Shown: piece after piece, positions 55,940-64,000 of the stretch
Layout of the letters: each line of letters begins with the position of its first letter
Numbering within the stretch: position 1 is the first letter of the stretch
NCBI GenBank assembly: GCA_014529385.2
Contig: CM043963.1
Coordinates: 65,669,895-65,733,894 of the forward strand
Origin: Adiantum capillus-veneris
Taxonomy: Eukaryota > Streptophyta > Polypodiopsida > Polypodiales > Pteridaceae
DNA length: 64,000 nucleotides
Reading direction: 5' to 3'
Position numbers and translations under genes: made by a program
The notes under the pieces: generated by a model
Database searches by the model: none
What the model saw: the letters and a program-made list of their open reading frames with translations, nothing else
What the model was told of the DNA's origin: nothing

Positions 55940-57611
55940 TGTAACATTTAATTGTCTAAATAGCTTGTAAATAGCGGAAAACAACTTAACATAGTGAGCA
56001 TTTCATTAAGAGTAAGTTCCTAATGAGCATAAAATAGTGCTTGGTTGGAGATAGCAACATTAGCATAACACCTAATTAGTTTGGCATAACAATACTTGAA
56101 AGAGGGAGAGAAATAGAACAATTGCCAACTATTGAGGACCGGATTTACATGGACCGGTCCCCCCTCCATTAGGCATTTGTATTATAGCTTCTCCCATTAA
56201 GAGAGACTTTGTACAATACAATTCTTTGTGTTCCTTGGTAAAAAAACTCGTTGGTGCTATGAAGATGGAAGCTTCATGCACCAAACTTATACGTGATAAC
56301 ACATAACATCAATTCCCCGTTGGTCTCAGACGCAAGACCTCACACACCTTCGGAGATGGTGAGAGCTAGCAGGGTATGAGAGTAGATCTAGAGGAAGAAG
56401 GAGTATTCTTACAAGAAAGAAGTATTTGTCCTCACATAATCACTCATAATAACTTAGCATAGCTTAGTAATTAGCATGTTAGAGGAGATGAGCATGCAAT
56501 GGAGCTTGTCTCTTGGTTGGATTTGCATCACAAGCCAAGAGTTTGTTGGTGTAGGCCTCCCTTCTCACAAGCTTGGAGTAGATGAAGAGCTTTCCATTAA
56601 AGCTTGAGAAGGAGATAGACTTTCTTTACTTTACACATGAGCTTGTGTGAGTGTGTGTGGAATAATGCCTTCACAAATCAGCCCCCTCTCTCATCTTGGT
56701 CAACCCCTATTGCAATTTACTCATGCTGGCTTCCTATTGGCCCTTGAAAAGCTTAGCCAATAGCATTTGAGCAAGCTCTTTACTCTTGCTAGCTTCTTAT
56801 TGGCCTGTGAAAAGTTTAGCCAATAGCATTTGAGAGGCCCAGTCTCAAGAGCCTTGTGACAAGTGTCCATCCTTTTTTCCTTTTGTAAAAGCTCAGATAA
56901 TTAATTTAATTATCTGAATTCCTATTGGACCTTTTAGTCTTCTGGCGAATAGGAATTAAGCAAACATATGGGCTGCTTAATTCTCATTGGACCTTTTGAC
57001 TGTCCAATAGTATTTTAGGGAAACTAAATCTTATTGGTTGTTTTTTAAAGAATTTATAAAATAAGAACTTTAGTTTAAACTAGCTGAGCCCTCATTGGTC
57101 CACCTCTATGTCCATCGAATAGGATTCATGCAAGAATTGGGGGTTTTCCTGCATGCCTAACATGTGTCCTATTTGCTTTGTGGAAAGGTAAACTGCTATG
57201 TGTGTGTGTGTGTGTGAGAGAGAGAGAGTGTGTGCTGTCTCTTTCCCACCTTGCTCACTCTTCTATCCTTTCCCTGTAGCCACTTTGTTGACTTTAGCAT
57301 TCAACACTTTAGTCACTCAGAGTAGTTCCCATGACCTAGGACTTTTAGAGTAAAAATTTGGAACTTTAGCCTTTGGAAGTCTTTAATGGAGTGAAACTTA
57401 AGGGTCTTTTAAACTCCACTGGTGCACTTTGCTCTTTAGTAGACCATCCCCATCTGGATCTCCAATTCCCCTCTTTTGGATCCCCTGTTAAGACCGGTCT
57501 GGCAGCCTTTTCAATATCCAACCTTTGCTCCCCTTGGTATCTCCCCATATTAAATGATCAATTTAATATGAGAAAATCATTTGGGAAAGTAGATATTAGG
57601 TTTTTATGACA
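55940..57611 (-). repeat. 5' LTR of the inserted Gypsy (1,672 bp)
   Basis: It aligns end to end with 48,816-50,398 apart from the extra repeated block near 56,715-56,800 and a (GT)n(GA)n tract near 57,198. TTCC follows. Confidence 0.92.
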
Positions 57612-58010
57612 TTCCCCCTTGGTATTGTGGTGCACTTCAAATTCGTTAGAAGATTGGTGAACCTACTTAAACTTGAACTACCAACACATTCCAAAGTTCA
57701 CCTTGTCTTTGCCGTCGACCGTCTACCAAAATGGTTAGTGCAAGCAAATAATTTCATTGATTCAAACATTCTAATTGAAATAATTGAGCCACGTGCTCAA
57801 CCTCATGAGCCCGAAAGGATTCTAGATCACAATAAATTATGAGTACATTATCATGTTCATCAGCAAGTCCTCATCAAGTGGAAAGTCAGACATGAGGAGG
57901 GTATCCATTGGGAAAACATTTGTGTGCTTAAGAAGTGCTTTCCTAACTTTTTTTCCCACATTTTTGATAATGAAAACTCTTCTCCAAGGGGGGAGTAATA
58001 TCATGAAAAA
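57612..58010 (+). pseudogene. Old Gypsy integrase end and chromodomain, right part (outer element)
   Basis: The reading continues that of 48,815: FVRRLVNLLKLELPTHSKVH and FAVDRLPKWL, then PHEPERILDHNKL, a stop, and VHQQVLIKWKVRHEEGIHWE with ENICVLKKCFPNF. LIKWK..E...WE is the chromodomain pattern of chromoviruses, where aromatic residues bind methylated histone tails. AAGGGGGGAG at about 57,987 is the likely polypurine tract. Confidence 0.82.
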
Positions 58011-58150
58011 TGTAGGACTAAGGGGGGGCATGTCCCTAGGCTTGAGCACTTTGTGGGCTCCCTAAAGGTAGGCTAGGGGTATATAAAAGGGATATGGTTT
58101 AGTGGATAAGGAAGGCTTAGTCCCTTGCCCTCTCATACTAGTAGCTTTTA
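58011..58150 (+). repeat. Start of the 3' LTR of the old outer Gypsy
   Basis: After the polypurine tract the sequence TGTAGGACTAAGGGGGG..GGAAGGCTTAGTCCC resembles 8,245-8,400. The right end is not defined. Between it and 58,440 lies a (TG)n-rich stretch (58,273-58,334). Confidence 0.55.
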
Positions 58151-58439
58151 TAAAATTTTCTTCCCTTTACTATGGGTTTCAAGGTTAGATAATCTTGATT
58201 TTCAACTTTCTCAAGTCTAATGTGAGGAAAACCTTTCTCGAGCACCACTTGAGGTACTCCAAGAGTCCATGATGTGTGTGTGTGTGTGCGTGCATGCGCA
58301 CGTCTGTGCGCATGTGTGTATGTGTGTGTGTGTACCTACAGATTGTTCCTACAATGTTGATACTCTTGTTCTTTTTCTCTCCCATGTCAAATGATAATAC
58401 TTCTCTTCTTCTTCTCTTCTCTCCTAGATTGGATGGAAT

Positions 58440-60101
58440 ATTTCTCCTGCTCCCCAAAAATGGCCATCAAATTTTCGATCTCTGTCACTAATGGAATTAA
58501 ATGGGAGGGCATATAACTTATACACATTATTGAGAACTAGCCTTGCTAATTTTGGAGCCTTGCTTGTTGTCTTTGTAGGAATAAATTCACACATCTTGCT
58601 CAAGCGGTCTACTATGAACCCAAATAGAGTAATGGCCACAAAATTTCTTAAGTAGACCAACAGTGAAATCCAAAGAGATGCTTTCTTGTTTTCCATTTGG
58701 GATCTCTAATGGCTGTAAAATCCTATCAACCTTTAGATGCTCAACTTTTATCGCTTGACATGTTTGGAAATTTATCGCGTACTCATGTATGTCCTTGTGT
58801 AAACCTAGCCAGTAAATTTGCCTTCTTAATAGTGTGTATGTCTTACAAATACCACGATAACCTGCACTTGAATTATCGTGACACTCAAAAACAATTTGGC
58901 ACGTGGTGTCCAAGTCCCTAGGTACACATAGTCTCCCCTTACAGAGTAGATACCCATCTTCAATAGAAAAATTATTCCATCATTGTAGTTATTCTTGTGA
59001 GCAAGCAATATTGTGTGTAGAGTTTAGTGATGCACTCATTAGAGTGAGAAGGAATCCTCATTTTTACATGACTCCACACTTGTCTATATAATAAATCATG
59101 CTCGCACTTTTCTAGAAGAGAGGCCAAAAATTCACTTGTAATTTTTGTGAAAGAACCAGTAAAAATCTCTGGCATGCAACTTGAAGCATTGGCTACCATG
59201 TTGTATCGACCTTTATGGCACCATAAAGAGATCGTATCCTTGAAGGATATCTGCACATCTAGCCTTGCAACCCTTTAAATCAATTTAAACCACTCAATGA
59301 TCTCATGGGTAAATACAATTCAAACTTTGCACCACTTAAATCATGCCTCCATTTGCGAAGGACGTGAATAATGGCATACAATTCACACTCATGCACAGAG
59401 TAATTGAACAAAGCACCATGTAATTTCTTGCTCTCAAAGACAAATGGTCACCCTCTTGAAGTAGTAATATCTTCAAAAGAGTTTTTTAGATCGATGATGT
59501 GCAATATGGGAGAAGTAGTTAAAGTGGTCTTAAGCTTATCAAAGCTACTTTTCTTCTTGCAAAGTAAATTGGCAACCTTGAACTTTTAACTAGTCAGTCT
59601 CATAGGCACATCTATCTTTGCATAATTCTATTTGACTTTACAAATAATAGCCCAAAAAAAAATAAAAATTTGAAGTTTTTGGGAGGAGGCATTTCAAAAA
59701 ATAGCCTTTTGCTAAGATCCATCTTAAGACCCTTGTCAGAAACAATATGACCAATATACTGCACCTTTGTGTACATGAAGGTAAATTTTCTCTTCTTGGC
59801 ATATAAAGTATGCTTCCTAAGAAAAGCAAAGACTTGTCTGAGATTATCTAGATGGGTGAAAGCATGTTAACACAATTTTCGCTATTTCGTTTTCACAATC
59901 CACGATATTTTTGCCACTAAATTGAATTTAAAGCTTGGCATACCAAATCTCGATGGTCGTTAAGTGAAAATAAATGGTCGATTTGCCAATTGATGGTCAA
60001 GTAAGCCTTGATTTTGTAAACTCGGTGCAACAACTTTGCAATTTTCTCTTCAAAATTTGAATTTGGTTGCCGATTTCCTCGAACCAAAAACTCTGATACC
60101 A
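58440..60101 (-). pseudogene. Degraded Gypsy: RT end, RNase H, integrase; primer site retained
   Basis: From right to left the minus strand reads TKVQYIGHIVSDKGLKMD-like RT (59,700-59,800), an RNase H stretch ending CHKGRYNMVANASSCMPEIF (59,190-59,230), the integrase zinc region GICKTYTLLRRQIYWLGLHK with FQTCQAIK (58,770-58,860), and the integrase core FGFIVDRLSKMCEFIPTKTT with SISDRDRKFDGHFWG (58,450-58,650). Gag, protease and the RT front are missing: only about 200 bases separate the primer site TGGTATCAGAG (60,091-60,101) from RT sequence. Stops are frequent. Confidence 0.78.
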
Positions 60102-60102
60102 C

Positions 60103-60294
60103 TGTTGGAGAAGTGATGGGGAGAACGGTTGCTTCCAATTCCAATCTTTCTTGCACATTTCCCTGTCAACCTCTCACCATCTCTCCCACTGTTGGAGAAG
60201 TGATGGGAAGAACGGTTGCTTCCAATTCCACTCTTTCTTGCACACTTCCCTGTCAACCTCTCACCATCTCTCCCAATTTCCAAGTACGTGACAC

Positions 60295-60323
<29 letters not shown>
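60103..60323 (-). repeat. LTR start with 87-bp tandem duplication and (CA)n
   Basis: TGTTGGAGAAGTGATGGG occurs at 60,103 and 60,190, so the first 87 bases of the presumed LTR are doubled. A (CA)n tract follows at about 60,298-60,323. The far LTR end is not resolved. Confidence 0.65.
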
Positions 60324-60325
<2 letters not shown>

Positions 60326-60339
60326 GCTTGATAATGAAA

Positions 60340-61560
60340 GAGTGTATGAGAGGAGATGTAGACTTGATCAGCAATTATACAGTATAGCATAACATAGTAT
60401 AAGAGGGAGAGAGGGAGAATCTTGAAAAGCAATGGCCTAAAGATTGTAGCCCCAAACTTCACAACACGTCTTGTAGAGTTTGGTATTTAATATTTGATAT
60501 TACTTGTTGGTGCCAAAAATTGGGGGCTCCTCATTTACACTTAGTTCCACTTTAGTTATGAGTAGAGCATATCACTTATTGCATGACCCTCTTAGGGCAA
60601 GTTCTCACTATTTTATTTACAAACCAACCATAGTGGATTATTGATAAAAGATCTAAAACACTGTGCAAATATAAAATGGCCGAGGAATTTATTTATTGCC
60701 GACTCCTTCTCCTCAACTCCAAAAACTCCAATGTACAAGTCATCAACTCACCGTTATTAAAAATAATTAAGAAAGACACCATAGTAATTACCCATTATGC
60801 TCCAGTTATCCCAATTGTAAACTAGTGAGCATTTGACTTAATGCATACCAAAAAACAAAATCAGCTTCATCATAAATATGCTACTGATTTTGTGTATACT
60901 TTTTTCAATATGAGACTTAATATCCATAAGCCTCAAAATAGTGCAACAAGAGGAGTGCAAAAGCACTATGTTTTTTTCCAAATGTACAAAGTTGTCACTG
61001 CAGAAGTTGAAAAGTTGTCACTGCAGAAGTTGATGGCGATGATGATATGGAATGGGAGATAGCCTCATAATGCTCATATTCGATGAAGTAGACAATATGG
61101 TTGGAGTGTTTGAATATAGGGATGATTTGTGATCACATCTTTGTAATTTTTGCTCATTTTTGCAATAGTGCATGATGGAATACAATGTTATGCCCCTCTC
61201 TCTCTCTCTCTCTCTCTCTCCCTCTTAAGTTTAACAAAAAGTTTTGCAATTATAGTTAACAATTTGATATAACTAATTGCATTTTTGATATTATAGATAG
61301 AAGGAGTGGAGGGGGGAAATGTAGTTTTGAGGTTACAAAAAGTGATCATAACAAAGTTCTACAGAATGACTTAAGATATTGAGTGTACCACTTTGTCTAG
61401 TAGGTCATCTATGCAAAACTCAGAACTTCTAAGCTCCAGATTGTTCTGCAAGTGCTTGTTGTTGTTGCGAAGTAGCACCCTTGTCTAGTAGGGGTGCGTA
61501 CAAGGATGCATATTGTTGAAGCTTTGCCTCTTCTGTCATTGAGCATCACCCCTGGGCTTC
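60340..61560. other. No gene recognised; small repeats
   Basis: It contains a 23-bp tandem duplication (GTTGTCACTGCAGAAGTTGA near 60,990 and 61,013) and a (CT)n tract at about 61,195-61,220. The frames present are short and AT-biased. Confidence 0.5.
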
Positions 61561-63385
61561 CACTAGCTCTGTCTCAAGCTCAAGGATTCAACCACACAAC
61601 ATGTCTGGTGTCTCTCCTTGGCTTGCAAGGTCCTCTGACTCTTCAAAAAATAGAACTACATGGCACTTGCGTGGAGGCAATTAGTTATTTTCATTGTGTG
61701 CTGCCACTTTTTTTTGCAATGCATCCACGACCAATGCCACCTGTGTCTAGGCGGTCCGATCAATCCACCTACCTCCCTAGGATGCCATGGAAATAGCATT
61801 GTTGTACGAAGTAGATTATTGTTTGGTTGTTGTTTGGCATATATCTCTCTCGTTGTATGAACCTCCATAGAAACACTCGTGCTAGCCCTTTATGCTGCGA
61901 ATCTGACACCTTCAATGGAGATGTATCTTTTGCATTATTGTTGATTCAAAATAATTGTTGTCACACAAAGTGATTTGGGAAAATCAAAAAGATTGCTGCA
62001 TTTCTTGAGGCTTAGTGGCTTTCCCTGCAACTTGGATTCATCCTCTTCAATGCTAGCAATATGTGTGAGGTCATCTTTCCCATATCTTGCTTGATCTTCT
62101 TTGAATATCGCTTGGGCTTTAGCGTGGTTGAGTTCTTCTTCGATATCTGCAAATCAAGATAACATGTCATTATTAGAGTGCTCAACGATCAAGTCAACAT
62201 GTCATTACTTATTTAGTTATATCCAACATCATGTTGCAAGACAAAGATAGAATCCCTTATTCAATTACATAATTTACATTTGACACCAGAAGAGAGAGAA
62301 AGATCGAATCATAATTTTAGTTTCACATTAGTCCTCAGCCGACTGTCGACCAAAAGTCATTATAATGTTGTAACCCACTCTATGGGCACCGTTTCAACAA
62401 AGAGAGAGGTCAAAGGTGCTAGGATGGGTTGTGCGATTAGTTTGCTTTCCATTTTCAAGGTGTGTAAGCACATTGCTCAAATATTCAATCTTGTTTTGCT
62501 CTTGGGACACTACCAAGCACTTCAAGAGGTGTTTACAAGTATGGCACATGGAGAAAGCAACCATGCATTTAGTCCAAGAGCGGCGGTTAGTAGATATACA
62601 CTCAAGGGTGGCCCATGGATAATCTTTCTCGCACTGTTTTTTTGGTTTCTATCTGCAAGTCGCGAAGAGGAGAGAAGTGAAATGTAGTTTTTGTCTTTGT
62701 GCATGACCTCGAATCCATAATGCCTCTAGGGGTGAACTATGTAATCATGTTAATGCATAGTGTGAGTTCAAAATGAGGGGTTTTAAAATGCAAAAAATTT
62801 AGGCAATTTAGCAGAGACACACTAAAATAAGGGGGTTTTATATTCAATTTTGAAAAAAAAATCCTAAAATAAGGAGTCATTTCATTCATTTAGACATATT
62901 AAAAGATGGGTTTTTTTAATACCCCGCAAACGCACGTTATATACGGGGGTACTGAATGGTGACCCCCGAGCATAATGCCTACATAGACACCCTCCTGGCC
63001 AAAATGCAGCATCATGTTGCTAGAGTGGAGATCATTGTGGAGGTATTCCTGTGCATGCACAAACTTTAGGGTTCGGATAAGAGAATTCATCATCTATAAA
63101 GTGGCTATGTAATCGCAAATGGTAGGCTGACTACCATCTGTAGTGCACTCTTTTATCTATTGCTCTGCATGGCCACCATTTTAGATCATGAAATGAGCAT
63201 CGAACTCTCTAGATGATGAACAATGGCAAGTGAATAGATAATTCCCCAATGGGCGATGTCCAAAATTGTTGCTTAGTCTTTGACCTACTAATCTACAGTG
63301 GGTCCATGCAAGTGCACTTTTAAAATTTTCACGGCATATAGTGGATCTTTGAAGGCAAGATGGGTGACATCCACACACTTCATGT
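61561..63385 (-). pseudogene. Kinase-like pseudogene segment, copy 2 (inverted)
   Basis: The reverse complement follows copy 1 (13,425-15,155) through the kinase-like exon, the TTGATTTGCAG acceptor and the downstream exon. Kinase-like phrases are CVDVTHLAFKDPLYAVKILK, the shared stop after GPTVD, FVHAQEYLHNDLHSSNMMLH and FGQEGVYVGIM. The downstream exon reads EEELNHAKAQAIFKEDQARY and ESKLQGKPLSLKKC, with no stop where copy 1 has one. Copy 2 lacks the 85-bp tandem block of copy 1 but carries a 245-bp insertion at 62,726-62,970. It is a divergent, dead kinase-like fragment. Confidence 0.62.
62716..62980. mobile_element. 245-bp MITE-like insertion with 10-bp target duplication
   Basis: CATAATGCCT occurs at 62,716-62,725 and 62,971-62,980 and only once at the matching place in copy 1 (about 13,860, reverse strand AGGCATTATG). 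The insert begins CTAGGGGTGAACTATG and ends GAATGGTGACCCCCGAG, whose reverse complement starts CTCGGGGGTCACC. These are short, imperfect terminal inverted repeats. The interior is AT-rich and non-coding. Duplication length fits a Mutator-like (9-11 bp) or, with slippage, a hAT-like (8 bp) source. Confidence 0.8.
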
Positions 63386-63399
63386 TGTCAGGGATTTTT

Positions 63400-64000
63400 T
63401 GGATGAGCATAAAGCCACTAGGTCATGCCAAAAAGCCTACCAGCTAGCCTCGTGTATATATGTGTACATAGCCCTGCAAGTCTTGGAAGTGACCATGTAA
63501 AAATTCATGTACAAAGGTGGGATTTTTCCAAGATTGGGTGCTGGTGTTTTGGGTTATTCAAGTCTCCAAAACATGGTTTAATAAGTATTTTCAGCCATGC
63601 TTTATAGCTCATGAATCGGACTTGTACATCAGGAGTTATGAGCATCCGAAGTGGGCGGTCTCAACTTAGAAAGTTTGTAGGTGCATGTGGCAAGGGCAAC
63701 TGGGCAAACTTGATCATTTCAAATAGAAATGTTGAGGTTTGAGAACTAAAAGTAGTCAAGGACTTGGGCTCCATGCCATGTGTTATAGTGTGTTGTTCGG
63801 TGACCAAAGCAGCAAGTTATGCTTTGGGGGAGTTGTCCGAGAAGCTCTCATGCTTTGGGAAAATCTGGAAATTTGTTGGGCACAAGGGGTTTGGGAAGGT
63901 TGAGGAGGAAGTGCCATGTGGCAGAGGAATTATCCCACATGAGAAGGAAACAGGGGAGAGTGGGGGGTATATAGGCTAAAGAGGGAGCCCATTACGGGTG
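63400..64000 (+). other. No gene recognised; LTR-promoter-like end
   Basis: A 71-codon frame at 63,764-63,979 has no recognisable domain. The last bases contain TTATCCCACATGAGAAGG, then GTATATAGGC. This order of a TATCCCACA phrase then a TATA-like box is common in plant LTR promoters, so an LTR may continue past the window edge. Weak support. Confidence 0.3.

Larger units (their letters stand above)
48816..57611 (-). mobile_element. Gypsy LTR element (8.8 kb) inserted into an older Gypsy
   Basis: LTRs at 55,940-57,611 (5') and 48,816-50,398 (3') enclose primer site, gag, protease, RT, RNase H, integrase, chromodomain-like end and polypurine tract, all on the minus strand. TTCC precedes the left LTR and follows the right one (48,812-48,815 and 57,612-57,615), consistent with a 4-bp duplication or a decayed 5-bp one. 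The sequences outside are two halves of one older Gypsy integrase/chromodomain reading. Frameshifts and stops show it is inactive. Confidence 0.93.

Noticed and set aside
48816..57611. Gypsy elements as endogenous viral (caulimovirus or errantivirus) copies
   Set aside because: Layout is gag-PR-RT-RH-IN with LTRs, no movement-protein or envelope frame, and a chromodomain-like end, all typical of plant chromoviral Gypsy.

Overview
The window reads as a repeat-packed stretch of nuclear DNA from a land plant, most likely a fern or another seed-free vascular plant. Evidence: initiator-Met tRNA primer sites and Copia/Gypsy layouts of plant type; an intronless PPR editing-factor gene in the style of large fern PPR families; a plant receptor-kinase pseudogene; and very long (CT)n/(CA)n tracts. 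No species is claimed. Nothing bacterial, organellar, rRNA or CRISPR-like was found.

Layout. 0.66-2.3 kb: a Copia scrap and a lectin-type receptor-kinase pseudogene (minus). 2.4-7.0 kb: a near full-length LINE (minus) whose 3' end is (CT)n instead of poly(A); a second copy of its 3' end lies at 8.65-8.84 kb. 9.2-11.3 kb: a decayed hAT-type transposase. 12.2-12.9 kb: tandem repeats. 13.4-15.2 kb: a kinase-like multi-exon pseudogene segment, present again in inverted orientation at 61.6-63.4 kb; the second copy carries a 245-bp MITE-like insertion with a clean empty site in the first. 15.15-16.4 kb: 3' end of a Copia element. 17.8-21.8 kb: a compact Copia element with perfect target duplication, an intact IN-RT-RH frame and an inverted gag-protease segment. 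24.2-24.5 kb: a small SINE-like insertion just upstream of the only apparently intact host gene, a PPR-E protein (24,555-26,525). 27.2-27.9 kb: a cluster of inverted repeats. 28.3-30.4 kb: Gypsy and Copia scraps. 30.9-42.1 kb: an old Copia element (minus) split by a younger Copia element (35.3-41.0 kb, plus). 42.2-44.2 kb: LTR and 3' tail of a Gypsy family. 48.4-58.1 kb: an old Gypsy element (plus) split by an 8.8-kb Gypsy element (minus) of the same family as the 42.6-kb LTR. 58.4-60.3 kb: another degraded Gypsy (minus).

How it works together. This is a nested transposon landscape. At least two insertion-within-insertion events can be dated relative to each other, and most coding capacity belongs to retroelements. 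The intact-looking frames are the PPR gene, LINE ORF1 and the Copia pol at 18.1-20.7 kb. Recurrent lesions are TGA/TAG/TAA nonsense codons and short tandem duplications of 58-322 bp inside element coding regions. The most unusual signals are the (CT)n-tailed LINE, the inverted gag-protease Copia element, the duplicated kinase-like segment sharing a nonsense codon, and the perfect stem-loops beside a Gypsy polypurine tract.
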